Below are positions 16,574 to 24,911 of a stretch of 55,737 bases of DNA, in pieces (the first letter of the stretch is position 1; the number at the start of each line of letters is the position of its first letter). This DNA comes from an uncultured Kiritimatiellota bacterium. Its GTDB lineage: Bacteria > Verrucomicrobiota > Kiritimatiellia > RFP12 > UBA1067. The stretch is taken from NCBI GenBank assembly GCA_934643865.1, contig CAKUCX010000016.1, positions 1-55,737 of the forward strand, read 5' to 3'. Position numbers and translations under genes: made by a program. The notes below the pieces were generated by a model. That model saw nothing but the letters and a program-made list of their open reading frames with translations. It ran no database searches and had not been told where the DNA came from.

Positions 16574-18462
16574 AAGATGGACGAAAGAAGGAGGCGTCTC
16601 TGGACGGCTTGAAGGCTGATCGGCGCACGCGGCTTCTGCCGAGGGCGCTCGCCCTGGGCGCGGCGCTCGCGTGCGCGGCGGCGGCGCGGGCCGACGCCGG
16701 GCTGGAGAGGGGCTTCGTCCGCATCTGGAAGGAGAACGGCGAGAAGATCCGCATCCCGCAGGCGGCCGAGCGCATGCCGGACGGCGCCTGGCGCTACCGG
16801 CTCGCGACGAAGGACATCCCGCGCAAGGCGAAGTGGGTCGACGTCGTGCCGGACGCCGCCGTGACGCCCCGGTGCGACGGCTACTGGGTCGCGGGCGACA
16901 ACCGCTACGGGCGGCTCGACCGCGAGGCGGGGACGTTCCAGTCGGCGCGCGGCCACCTGCAGATGCCGATCTTCGGGCTCAAGACGCCCGACCGCTGCTG
17001 GGTCGGCGTCGTCAAGGGCCTGCGACTGGAGTTCATCCTGAACCTCGCCGTGGCGCGGGGCGTCTACCACTACTACCCGCGCTTCGAGATCGACCGCATC
17101 GAGTTCGACCCCTACGAGGACATCGTGGTGGACTACTACGAGCTGGCGGGCGACGACGCGGACTACGCCGGCATGGCCAAGGTCTACCGGAACTGGAACC
17201 TGCGGCGCGGCTGGGTGAAACCCTTGAAGGAGCGCGTGAAGGGGAACCCCGCGCTCGCATGGTCGGCGAAGTCGGTCTTCATGCGCTGCAAGCTTTCGCA
17301 CTGCGACGGGCACTGCCGCGACAACCCGGCGCGCGCGATGCCGCCGATCCTCTGGAAGCGCACGTTCGCGGACTACAAGAAGCTCATGAAGCAGGTGAAG
17401 GACCTGGGGATGGACGACGTCGACATGTGCATCGTCGGCTGGAACTACCTCGGCTTCGACGGCCCGTTCCCGAAGCTCTGGCCCGTGCCGGAGGAGCTGG
17501 GCGGCGAGGCGGGCATGAAGGACGCGATCGCCTACGGCAAGTCGCTCGGCTACCGCATGAGCGTCCACGTGAACAACCACAACATCTACCGGGCGTGCGG
17601 CCGCCCCCGCTGGAACGAGGACGACATCTGCGTCAACGCGAAGGGGCACCTGCGCACCTACGGCTACCTCCAGGGCGGGCTCGCCTACCACACGTGCTTC
17701 CAGGTCGTCAACAACCGCTGGCTCGACGAAGACCTCGCGCACCTGAAGGCGATGGGCCTCGACGGCATCCACCACGTGGACGTGACGAGCGCGCGCTACC
17801 CGACGCCGTGCCACGCGCCGAACCACCCCGCGAACCGCAAGGAGATGGCGGCCTGGCAGCTCAGGACGTGCGAGAAGGTGCGCGCCGCCTTCGGCGGCTA
17901 TTCGTCCGAGGCCGGCATGGACCATCTCGCGCCGGGGCTCGACAGCGCGCTCTACGTGGGGACGTTCGCCTCGAAGCAGCAGCCGGCGACGGCGCTCGTC
18001 GACGGCGAGGTGCCCCTCTGGCAGATCGCCTACAACGGCATCATCCTGAGCCAGCCGTACTGGGCGACGGTCGACGCCTCCTACGGGCGCGGGGGCGACC
18101 CGCTGAAGAAGACGGTCGATCGCGCGAAGCGCAGGGACATCCACGAGATGACGGGCATGAACGAGTATCTCTGGGACGCGGCGCACCGCACGCTGAAGGT
18201 CTGGGAATACGGCGGCCGCCCGACGTTCTACTTCCAGAACTACGAGACGCTTGCGCCGATGAAGGAGATGTACGACGCCTGGCAGCCGATGAAGCACCTC
18301 GTCTACGCGTTCATCGACCGCCACGACCGGCTCGCCGAGAACGTCTTCCGCACGCGCTGGGAGAACGGCGAGGAGGTCGTCGTCAACTACTCCGACGACA
18401 CGCCCTACCGCTACCGGGGGCGCGAGGTGAGGCCGCTCGGCTACGCCTTCTACGCCAAGTGA
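16570..18462 (+). CDS. Secreted (beta/alpha)8 glycosidase-like protein, paralogue 2
   Basis: 630 residues, clearly paralogous to the preceding product along its whole length. Shared blocks include GYR/HMS/DVHVN, HVDVTSA (D404), GGYSSEAGMDH (E447), LKVWEYGGRPTFYF and a final LGYAFYAK. A basic stretch precedes a signal-like hydrophobic segment (LLPRALALGAALACAAAARA), so export is likely with cleavage near residue 41. ATGA overlap with the upstream gene and no ribosome binding site of its own suggest coupled translation. Two diverged copies in tandem suggest two related linkages of one glycan. No lipobox or carbohydrate-binding module seen. Confidence 0.6.
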   Translation: MKDGRKKEASLDGLKADRRTRLLPRALALGAALACAAAARADAGLERGFVRIWKENGEKIRIPQAAERMPDGAWRYRLATKDIPRKAKWVDVVPDAAVTPRCDGYWVAGDNRYGRLDREAGTFQSARGHLQMPIFGLKTPDRCWVGVVKGLRLEFILNLAVARGVYHYYPRFEIDRIEFDPYEDIVVDYYELAGDDADYAGMAKVYRNWNLRRGWVKPLKERVKGNPALAWSAKSVFMRCKLSHCDGHCRDNPARAMPPILWKRTFADYKKLMKQVKDLGMDDVDMCIVGWNYLGFDGPFPKLWPVPEELGGEAGMKDAIAYGKSLGYRMSVHVNNHNIYRACGRPRWNEDDICVNAKGHLRTYGYLQGGLAYHTCFQVVNNRWLDEDLAHLKAMGLDGIHHVDVTSARYPTPCHAPNHPANRKEMAAWQLRTCEKVRAAFGGYSSEAGMDHLAPGLDSALYVGTFASKQQPATALVDGEVPLWQIAYNGIILSQPYWATVDASYGRGGDPLKKTVDRAKRRDIHEMTGMNEYLWDAAHRTLKVWEYGGRPTFYFQNYETLAPMKEMYDAWQPMKHLVYAFIDRHDRLAENVFRTRWENGEEVVVNYSDDTPYRYRGREVRPLGYAFYAK

Positions 18463-18496
18463 GCGGCGCGCCGGGCCGCACGCGCCGGGCGGCTTG

Positions 18497-18505
18497 TGGT
18501 ATACT
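18497..18505 (+). promoter_or_regulatory. Extended -10 promoter before leader peptide and activase
   Basis: TGG-TATACT (18497-18505) with no recognisable -35. The next ATG (18513) begins 7 nt after the -10 box, so the transcript should start at that ATG. Confidence 0.65.
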
Positions 18506-18512
18506 CTTGCGC

Positions 18513-18551
18513 ATGGAACGTCCAACGCCCCATCGAAAGGATCCAACATGA
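18513..18551 (+). CDS. Twelve-residue leader peptide ORF
   Basis: ATG 18513 opens MERPTPHRKDPT and stops at TGA 18549-18551, overlapping the activase start (ATGA). Its ATG is 7 nt after the -10 box, so it would be read from a leaderless 5' end. The activase ribosome binding site (AAAGG) lies inside it. It could set activase expression by stop-restart coupling. It has no attenuator-type run of one amino acid. Confidence 0.5.
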   Translation: MERPTPHRKDPT

Positions 18552-19330
18552 ACCGCCCGCTCAAGACCCCGCTCCTTCTGGACGTCAAGCGCATGGCCGT
18601 GTGGGACGGCCCCGGGATGCGCACCACGTTCTTCGTAAAGGGCTGCCCGCTCCGCTGCATCTGGTGCCACAACCCCGAATCCATCGACCCCAGGCCGCAG
18701 GAGGCGCGCTTCCAGCACCTCTGCCGCCGCTGCGCGCGCTGCACGCGCGACGAGACGACGTGCCCGACGCGGGCGTTCAAGCTCTACGGCCGGCCGCAGA
18801 CGATGGACGCGATCGTCGCGAAGGCCCTGGAGGACAAGGCGTTCTACGATGCCTCCGGCGGCGGCGTGACGCTTTCGGGCGGCGAGCCGCTCTTCTTCTG
18901 GGAATGGGCCGCCCGGCTCTTCGCGCGCTTCAAGGCGGAGGGCCTCCACACGTGCCTCGACACGTCGCTCTACGCGCCCCCTGCGGCCATCGAGGCGCTG
19001 CTGCCGCTGGTGGACATGTGGCTGCCCGACTACAAGGCGGACGACGACGCGCTGCACCTGAAGTACACGGGCGTCTCCAACAAGGCCGTCAGGCGCAATC
19101 TCGAACGGCTCGTCGCGGCAAAGGCGAAGCTGGAGGTGCGCTGCCTTGCCGTGCCGGGCTGCACGGCCGGCGCCGACCTCGCCGCGCGCCACCGCTATCT
19201 CCGTTCGATCGGCATCGACGAGAAGCAGATCGTCGACCTCGAATACCACGCCTACGCCCGCGCCAAATACCGCGCGCTCGGCATGAAGGACACGATGCCG
19301 CCCGAGAAGGGCGAGAAGGAGGGGACATGA
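18548..19330 (+). CDS. Glycyl-radical enzyme activating protein (radical SAM)
   Basis: 260 residues of the pyruvate formate-lyase activase family, which uses SAM and a [4Fe-4S] cluster to place a glycyl radical on a partner enzyme. The radical SAM motif is C33-x3-C37-x2-C40 (GCPLRCIWCHNPES), with DGPGMRTTFFVKGC before it and SGGEPLFF after. A ferredoxin-like insert has C59, C62, C65 and C72 before Pro, enough for one extra cluster, with unusual spacing before the last Cys. No glycyl-radical enzyme gene lies in the window, so the partner is elsewhere or this is a stray activase. Overlaps the leader ORF at its start and the GH31 gene at its end. Implies anaerobic life. Confidence 0.9.
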   Translation: MNRPLKTPLLLDVKRMAVWDGPGMRTTFFVKGCPLRCIWCHNPESIDPRPQEARFQHLCRRCARCTRDETTCPTRAFKLYGRPQTMDAIVAKALEDKAFYDASGGGVTLSGGEPLFFWEWAARLFARFKAEGLHTCLDTSLYAPPAAIEALLPLVDMWLPDYKADDDALHLKYTGVSNKAVRRNLERLVAAKAKLEVRCLAVPGCTAGADLAARHRYLRSIGIDEKQIVDLEYHAYARAKYRALGMKDTMPPEKGEKEGT

Positions 19331-20964
19331 AGAGGATGGGCGGCGGGCGCGTGCAGGCTTGCGCGCTTGGGGCGCTTCTGCTGCTGGGCGCGTCCTGTGC
19401 GGCCGCGCCGCGGACGACGGTCGTCGCGCCGCTGGCCGGCGAGAAGTGGTGGGGCGGCATCCTGCACCGGGGCTGGGAGATGCCCTACGGCAGCACGCCG
19501 CGCCCCATCGACCTCGGCCTCGAGGGCGGCGTGACGGCGCCGTTCCTCGTCTCAAGCGCGGGCCGCTACGTGTGGAGCGACCGGCCGTTCGTCTATGCGT
19601 TCACGAACGACGTTCTCACCGTCGCCTCCGACGCGGAGAAGGTCGAGCCGGTCGTGGCGGGGACGACGCTGCGGGACGCCTATCTCGCCGCGAGCGCGAA
19701 GCACTTCCCGTTCAACGGCCGCACGCCGGCCGAGCTTCTCTTCGCGAAGCCCCAGTGGAACAACTGGATCGAGATCGCGATCCAGGGCATGCGGCAGACG
19801 AGCGTCGACGCCTACACCGAGGCGCTGGCGCGGAGCGGCTTCCCGTGCGGCGTCTACATCATGGACGGCGGCTGGCTCTCGCACAACGGTAGCTACCGGT
19901 TCCACGCGCCCGACTTCCCCGACCCCAGGGGCATGTTCCGCCGCATCCGCGAGAAGGGGTGGAAGGCGATGATCTGGACGGCGGCGTTCGTGAGCCCCGA
20001 CTGCCGCGAGTACAAGCTGCTGCGCCACGGGAAGAGCTACATGATCGACGGCAAGGACGTCCTCGCCTACGACAAGGCGCGGCCGGGGCGGCACGCGGGC
20101 GTCGTGTGGTGGTGGAGCGGCATCAGCTGCGTGTGGGACCTCACCTACGCCCCCGGGTGGGACGACTACGCGCAGACGCTGCGGCGCTTCGCGGCGGAAT
20201 ACGGCATCGACGGCTTCAAGTGGGACGCGGGCGACGTGGGGCCGATGGCGCGGACGCTCCGCTTCCACGATCCCGCCAAGCGCGCCGTCGACTGGGCGCA
20301 CGACTACGTGCGCGTCGGCGCCGAGCTGTTCCCCTACAACGAGTACCGCGTCGGCTTCCGCACGGGCGGGATGCCCGTCATGCAGCGCCTCCCCGACGTC
20401 CACCACCGCTGGGAGGCCATCCGGCGCGTGAGCGGCATGGTGCAGGCGGCGGGCCTCCTCGGCTCGCCCTACGTCGTCGCGGACATGGTGGGCGGCGGCG
20501 AGGCGACGACCTACCGCCCCGGCGGGTTCTTCTCGGAAAAGCTCTTCGTGCGCTCCTGCGCGCTCGCCGCGCTCCACCCGATGATGCAGTTCTCCGCCGC
20601 GCCGTGGCGCTACCTCTCCCCCGGGAACGTCGAGATCTGCCGCGCGTTCGCGAACCTGCACGTCGAATTCGCGCCGTACATCCTGGACCTCGCGCGCCAT
20701 GCCGCGCGGACGGGCGAGCCGATCGTCCGCACGATGGAGTACGAGTTCCCGCACGCGGGCTTCGCGAAGCCGATGACGCAGTTCATGCTCGGCCCGAAGT
20801 GGCTCGTCGCGCCCGTCACGGCGGAGGACGACGCGGTGACCGTGGAACTGCCCGCCGGACGCTGGACGGACGACCTCGGCGCGGAACACGTCGGCCCGAA
20901 GATGCTCGCGCTCCGGGACGTCCCGCTCGGGCGCCTGCCGCGCTTCAAGCGCCTCGCGCCCTGA
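19327..20964 (+). CDS. Exported glycoside hydrolase family 31 enzyme
   Basis: 545 residues. A hydrophobic signal segment ending ...GASCAAAP follows MKRMGGGRVQ; the Cys is in a weak lipobox, so secreted or lipoprotein is open. The catalytic barrel has CGVYIMDGGW, WTAAFVSPD, and the GH31 nucleophile region DGFKWDAGD (D300). D357 in LPDVHHRW is the likely acid/base. A C-terminal beta domain with GPKWLVAPV and GRWTD is typical. FKWDAGD recalls the MYORG-like/alpha-galactosidase branch more than maltase-type GH31; the substrate is inferred, not shown. ATG overlaps the activase stop. Closes the carbohydrate cluster. Confidence 0.85.
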   Translation: MKRMGGGRVQACALGALLLLGASCAAAPRTTVVAPLAGEKWWGGILHRGWEMPYGSTPRPIDLGLEGGVTAPFLVSSAGRYVWSDRPFVYAFTNDVLTVASDAEKVEPVVAGTTLRDAYLAASAKHFPFNGRTPAELLFAKPQWNNWIEIAIQGMRQTSVDAYTEALARSGFPCGVYIMDGGWLSHNGSYRFHAPDFPDPRGMFRRIREKGWKAMIWTAAFVSPDCREYKLLRHGKSYMIDGKDVLAYDKARPGRHAGVVWWWSGISCVWDLTYAPGWDDYAQTLRRFAAEYGIDGFKWDAGDVGPMARTLRFHDPAKRAVDWAHDYVRVGAELFPYNEYRVGFRTGGMPVMQRLPDVHHRWEAIRRVSGMVQAAGLLGSPYVVADMVGGGEATTYRPGGFFSEKLFVRSCALAALHPMMQFSAAPWRYLSPGNVEICRAFANLHVEFAPYILDLARHAARTGEPIVRTMEYEFPHAGFAKPMTQFMLGPKWLVAPVTAEDDAVTVELPAGRWTDDLGAEHVGPKMLALRDVPLGRLPRFKRLAP

Positions 20965-20974
20965 GGCCCGGAAA

Positions 20975-21002
20975 CGCTGCGTGCCGCGCTTGCCCCGCAG
21001 CG
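20975..21002. promoter_or_regulatory. Inverted repeat over the decarboxylase promoter
   Basis: CGCTGCG and CGCAGCG, perfect 7-bp arms 14 nt apart. The -35 box TTGCCC lies inside the loop. Either a repressor site or a weak stem-loop at the end of the GH31 transcript. Confidence 0.35.
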
Positions 21003-21018
21003 GCGCGTGTGGTAGAAT
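20990..21018 (+). promoter_or_regulatory. Promoter of the decarboxylase-speE operon
   Basis: TTGCCC (20990-20995), 17-nt spacer, TGG-TAGAAT with the -10 at 21013-21018. The predicted leader is about 100 nt. Confidence 0.7.
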
Positions 21019-21057
21019 ACGCGCCGTTTGCAAAGCCGAAACAGGCGGCGGAGCGGC

Positions 21058-21084
21058 GGTACCGGGAGCAGGAGCCCCGGGACC
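21058..21084 (+). promoter_or_regulatory. Hairpin in the decarboxylase leader
   Basis: GGTACCGGG pairs with CCCGGGACC (one mismatch, 9-nt loop) in the untranslated leader. No T-run, so not a terminator; could influence translation. Confidence 0.3.
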
Positions 21085-21126
21085 ATCCGTCGGCCAAAGG
21101 TCTTCTAGGAACGGTGGAGAGGGCGG

Positions 21127-22584
21127 ATGAGGCGGATAAAGTCTCTCAATCAGCAGGACACGCCTGTCGCACGGGCTCTTGACGAGCAGCGCGTGAACCG
21201 CCTGGCGCACTTCGACGTGCCCGGCCACAAGGGCGGGCGCATGAACCCCGCGCTGAACGAGTTCTTCGGCGCGAAGCTGATGTCGCTCGACGTCAACTCG
21301 ATGAAGCCCCTCGACAACCTCGCGCACCCGGTCTCCGTCATCCGCGACGCGCAGGCACTTGCGGCCGCGGCCTTCGGCGCCGACAGCGCCTTCTTCATCG
21401 TCAACGGCACGACGGCCGCCGTGCAGACGATGATCTTCGCCTCCGTCCAGGCGGGGCAGAAGATCATCCTGCCCCGGAACGTCCACCGCTCGGCGATCAA
21501 CGCGCTCGTCGTCAACGGCGCCGTGCCGATCTACGTGAACCCGCAGGTGAACCCCGACCTCGGCATCCCGCTCGGCATGCGCCTTGCGGACGTGGAGGCG
21601 GCGATCTCGGCGAACCCCGACGCGAAGGCCGTCCTCGTCAACAACCCGACGTACTACGGCATCTGCTCCGACCTGCGCTCGATCGTCGCGCTCGCGCACG
21701 CGCACGACATGCTCGTCCTCGTCGACGAGGCGCACGGCACGCACTTCTACTTCGACGACAAGCTCCCCGTCCCGGCGATGGCGGCCGGGGCGGACATGGC
21801 GGCCTGCTCGATCCACAAGACGGGCGGCTCGCTCACGCAGTCGTCGCTCCTCCTGACGCGCCGCCCGGTCGACCCGGACTACATCCGCCAGGTCATCAAC
21901 CTCACGCAGACGACCTCCGCCTCGTACCTCCTCATCGCCTCGCTCGACCTCGCCCGGCGCAACCTCGTCGAGAACGGGCGGACGATGTTCGAGAAGACGG
22001 TCCAGATGGCGGACTACGCGCGCGAGGAGATCAACGACCTCGGCGGCTACCACGCCTTCGGGCCCGAGCTCGTGAACGGCGACTCCGTCTCGGCGTTCGA
22101 CGCGACGAAGCTCTCGATCCACACGCGCGAGATCGGGCTTGCGGGCATCGAGGTCTACGACCGCCTGCGCGACGACTACGGCATCCAGATCGAGTTCGGC
22201 GACGTCGGCAACATCCTCTGCATCCTCTCCTCGGGCGACCGCCCGCTCGACATCGAGCGGCTCATCTCGGCCCTCTCGGAGATCAAGCGCCTGCACGCGA
22301 AGTCGCCGGCGGGCCTCTTCGACCACGAGTACGTCGAGCCGAGGGTCGAGATGTCGCCGCAGGCGGCGTTCTACGCCCGCAAGCGGCCCGTGCCGATCGC
22401 GAAGTCCGAGGGCTACGTCGCGGCGGAGTTCGTCATGTGCTACCCGCCCGGCATCCCGATCCTCGCGCCGGGCGAGCGCATCACGCGCGAGGTGCTGGAC
22501 TACGTCCTCTACGCGAAGTCGAAGGGCTGCTTCATGACGGGCCCCGCCGACATGAAGATCAACCGCATCAACGTCGTGAAGTAG
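21127..22584 (+). CDS. PLP-dependent Orn/Lys/Arg decarboxylase (fold type I)
   Basis: 485 residues, the short form found in Bacillus SpeA/YaaO and relatives, without the N-terminal wing domain of the enteric enzymes. FDVPGHKGG opens the active-site region. VDEAHGTHFYF holds the PLP-nitrogen Asp. SIHKTGGSLTQSS carries the Schiff-base lysine K231. C-terminal PPGIPILAPGE is typical. It decarboxylates a basic amino acid; arginine is the best guess because spermidine synthase follows directly, but lysine or ornithine cannot be excluded and no agmatinase gene is nearby. GGTGGAGAGGG precedes ATG 21127. Confidence 0.92.
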   Translation: MRRIKSLNQQDTPVARALDEQRVNRLAHFDVPGHKGGRMNPALNEFFGAKLMSLDVNSMKPLDNLAHPVSVIRDAQALAAAAFGADSAFFIVNGTTAAVQTMIFASVQAGQKIILPRNVHRSAINALVVNGAVPIYVNPQVNPDLGIPLGMRLADVEAAISANPDAKAVLVNNPTYYGICSDLRSIVALAHAHDMLVLVDEAHGTHFYFDDKLPVPAMAAGADMAACSIHKTGGSLTQSSLLLTRRPVDPDYIRQVINLTQTTSASYLLIASLDLARRNLVENGRTMFEKTVQMADYAREEINDLGGYHAFGPELVNGDSVSAFDATKLSIHTREIGLAGIEVYDRLRDDYGIQIEFGDVGNILCILSSGDRPLDIERLISALSEIKRLHAKSPAGLFDHEYVEPRVEMSPQAAFYARKRPVPIAKSEGYVAAEFVMCYPPGIPILAPGERITREVLDYVLYAKSKGCFMTGPADMKINRINVVK

Positions 22585-22593
22585 GAGGGCGCG

Positions 22594-23454
22594 ATGGAGC
22601 TCTGGTACACGGACCAGCACACGAAGGACGTGCGCTTCTCGATGAAGGTGCTGCGGCAGATCGCCTCGCAGAAGAGCGAGAACGAGCGCATCGACATCCT
22701 CGACACGGCCGAATACGGGCGTGTCCTCGTCCTCGACGGCGAGCTCTTCCTCACCGAGAAGGACGAGTTCATCTACCACGAGATGCTCGCCCACGTGCCG
22801 ATGGCCGTCCACCCGAAGGTGCGGAACGTCCTCGTCATCGGCTCGGGCGACGGCGGTACGGTGCGCGAGCTCGTCAAGTACCGCGCGATCGCCCGCATCG
22901 ACGTCGTGCAGAGCGACAAGGACCTCTACACGCTCGCGATGGCGCACCTCCCGTTCTGCGCGGCGGCGTTCCGCGACCGGCGCGTCCACATCCACGTGGA
23001 GGAGGGCCTCCGCTTCGTGCGCGGCAAGGCGGGCGAGTACGACCTCGTCATCGTCGACTGCGCCGACCCCTACGGGCCGGCGGAGGGGCTGTTCACGCGC
23101 GAGTTCTACGGCAACTGCTGGAAGGCGCTCCGGGAGGACGGCATCCTCATCAACCAGCACGAGTCGCCGTTCTACTCCAGCCACTCGCAGTCGGTGAAGA
23201 ACGCCCACCGGCACATCGCGACGGTCTTCGGGCTTTCGATGATCTACCAGGCGCACATCCCGTCGTACCCGTCGGGCCACTGGCTCTTCGGCTTTGCGTC
23301 GAAGAGGTACCATCCGCTCAGGCACCTCCGGGCGCGCGAGTGGAACGCGCTCAAGATTCCGACGCGCTACTACAACGCCGACCTACACCGCGGCTCGTTC
23401 GCGCTGCCGACCTACGTGCGCGAGCTTCTCGGCCAGAAGGCGGCGAACGCCTGA
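22594..23454 (+). CDS. speE: Spermidine synthase
   Basis: 286 residues. Transfers aminopropyl from decarboxylated SAM to putrescine. Small N-terminal beta domain, then a Rossmann methyltransferase-like fold with VLVIGSGDGGTVREL (family GGGDGG), VIVDCADPYGPAEGLF (Asp of the DxxDPxGP motif) and YPSGHW. The usual EID after strand 2 reads QSD, a change at the position that normally contacts substrate, so specificity may differ. Nine nt after the decarboxylase stop, with AGGAGG as ribosome binding site: a clear operon. Confidence 0.92.
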   Translation: MELWYTDQHTKDVRFSMKVLRQIASQKSENERIDILDTAEYGRVLVLDGELFLTEKDEFIYHEMLAHVPMAVHPKVRNVLVIGSGDGGTVRELVKYRAIARIDVVQSDKDLYTLAMAHLPFCAAAFRDRRVHIHVEEGLRFVRGKAGEYDLVIVDCADPYGPAEGLFTREFYGNCWKALREDGILINQHESPFYSSHSQSVKNAHRHIATVFGLSMIYQAHIPSYPSGHWLFGFASKRYHPLRHLRAREWNALKIPTRYYNADLHRGSFALPTYVRELLGQKAANA

Positions 23455-23524
23455 GCCGGGGCGGGGATGGTCGCGTTGGCGATCATGCCCTCGCGCACGC
23501 GCGCTCCTGAAGGCCGCGTCGTTC

Positions 23525-23682
23525 CTTGACTGGACGCCCTGCCGGGACGCCTTTGACGGGACGCCCTTGACGGAACGACCTTGCCGGGACGCCTTGACGG
23601 AACGCCCTTGCCGGGACGCCCTTGCTGGGACGCCCTTGCCGGGACGCCCTTGCCGGGACGCCCTTGCCGGGACGCCTTGACG
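23525..23682 (+). repeat. 15-bp tandem repeat array
   Basis: Ten to eleven degenerate copies of CTTGCCGGGACGCCC, with variants such as TTGACGGAACG. Several copies are exact, so the expansion is recent or homogenised. It begins about 70 nt after speE and ends about 50 nt before the left inverted repeat of the candidate mobile element. No function apparent. Confidence 0.9.
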
Positions 23683-23733
23683 AATTGCGGCCAGCCTCCC
23701 GCTGTGCTGTCTATTTTGGTTAAGACAGATGCT

Positions 23734-23767
23734 AAGACTTCTTACGCATAAAAATCTCATTGCCCCC
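23734..23767 (-). repeat. Left terminal inverted repeat
   Basis: Reads on the minus strand with cores TGAGATTTTT and TGCGTAAGA. The core recurs four times at 55397-55690. Its inner end supplies the TTGCCC -35 box of the enclosed gene. Confidence 0.7.
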
Positions 23768-23788
23768 CGCCCCGTCTTCTGGTAGACT
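23760..23788 (+). promoter_or_regulatory. Promoter of the element's ORF
   Basis: TTGCCC (23760-23765), 17-nt spacer, TGG-TAGACT (-10 at 23783-23788), part of it inside the left repeat. ATG 23796 is 7 nt after the -10 box, so a leaderless transcript is likely. Confidence 0.65.
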
Positions 23789-23795
23789 TCTTGAC

Positions 23796-24911
23796 ATGGA
23801 ACGGGCGGAACAGATGGACCTTGGCGCGGCATATGAAAAGTTCGCCGACGCCGGACCACGGGCGACGGGCGGCAACGCACGGTTGCGTCTGCGGGATGTT
23901 CCGCGTGCCGTCGCGGGGACTGTGCGCGCGGACTTCGCTGCATGGGTCGAGCGCAACTTCTTCAACGCGCGCGCCGGGCGGATTGGAAACGTCTCCTATA
24001 CACGCGCGGGAGAATTGGATGACGCGCTCGCGGTCTCACGTAGCCCCCGAGACCGCCGGGAACGCCGTCGGCTCTGGTATATGGAGTCCTACGACCGTGC
24101 CCTTGTCGATCACACAGAACCCCTGAACGACGAGGAGGCGGATTTCCTCCTCCACCATCCGCACATCGCCCTCCAGCTTGCGCTCGGCGTCACCGACCTG
24201 CGCGGCCTTCGCTGTCTGCGGCGCGGGCTCGCCCATGAGGTCGACCGCCTCCAGCGCCGGGCCTGCCGATCCCGCTACTACGCGCGCGACAATGCCCGTC
24301 GCCGTGCCCTTGCGGCGGAACGCCGTTCCATCACGCGCCGTACGACCGTGAACGCCTGCCCGACGCCGGAGGCCCTGCGCGCCGCCTTCGCCGCGCGCGG
24401 GGCGTCGCCGGAGGCGAAGGTCCGCCTCGGCGGGCTTCTCGAAGACCTCGAATGCTATGTGGACAACTGTCTCCGCATCGGTCCGGGAGGTGAGGTCCTT
24501 GGCCGGAATGGAGGCATTAAGGCGTGGCTGCGCGAAAACACGCCCGAACTCTTCGAGCGGTATAAGACGCTTATGCGCTACAAGGCCCTTGCGCGACGTC
24601 TTCGTCAGGCGGCGGACATCCGAGATCCCGTTCCCGTGGACGCCCTGTTGCCATCGGCCCACGCGGAGGAGCGGGGCGAGGCGGCCGTTTCGCCCGCTCG
24701 AAGGCCGCGTCCGGAAAGGCGGACACGCCGCGCAGGCCAGAGGGAAGACGAACGCGAACAGAAGGGGAGAACGCCCTTTGGTGCCGGCGCGTGTGTTCAT
24801 TGGCCGGTGGTCGTCCCCACGCGGGCGCAACAGATGGTTGAACGGCTTCTCCGAAGTTGCCCCAACACATTCGCCGCGCTTTTCCGCGCCGTCGATGCCG
24901 TGTTGGAGTAG
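23796..24911 (+). CDS. Unknown 371-residue basic protein inside the candidate element
   Basis: I do not recognise a family. The protein is rich in Arg and mostly helical in appearance, with no signal peptide or membrane segment. Features: an N-terminal RADFAAWVERNFFNARAGRIG part; an Arg-rich helix (RRGLAHEVDRLQRRACRSRYYARDN, about residues 147-171); a motif with GLLEDLECYVDN, then GGIKAWLRENTPELFERYKT and LMRYKALARRLRQAADI (about 212-280); a Pro/Arg-rich disordered stretch; and a C-terminal helix (QQMVERLLRSCPNTFAALFRAVDAVLE). The Arg/Lys helices and placement between inverted repeats suggest DNA binding or mobilisation (inference). ATG 23796 is favoured by the promoter spacing; ATG 23814 is an alternative. 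No ribosome binding site for either. Confidence 0.7.
   Translation: MERAEQMDLGAAYEKFADAGPRATGGNARLRLRDVPRAVAGTVRADFAAWVERNFFNARAGRIGNVSYTRAGELDDALAVSRSPRDRRERRRLWYMESYDRALVDHTEPLNDEEADFLLHHPHIALQLALGVTDLRGLRCLRRGLAHEVDRLQRRACRSRYYARDNARRRALAAERRSITRRTTVNACPTPEALRAAFAARGASPEAKVRLGGLLEDLECYVDNCLRIGPGGEVLGRNGGIKAWLRENTPELFERYKTLMRYKALARRLRQAADIRDPVPVDALLPSAHAEERGEAAVSPARRPRPERRTRRAGQREDEREQKGRTPFGAGACVHWPVVVPTRAQQMVERLLRSCPNTFAALFRAVDAVLE

Noticed and set aside
19552..23325. 1257-codon open frame on the minus strand across the GH31 gene, decarboxylase gene and speE
   Set aside because: It crosses three recognised genes and their promoters on the other strand. The composition is typical of a GC-driven shadow frame.
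23294..23680. 128-codon frame ending in RDALAGTP-type repeats
   Set aside because: Overlaps the end of speE in another frame and translates the 15-bp tandem array. Not a gene.
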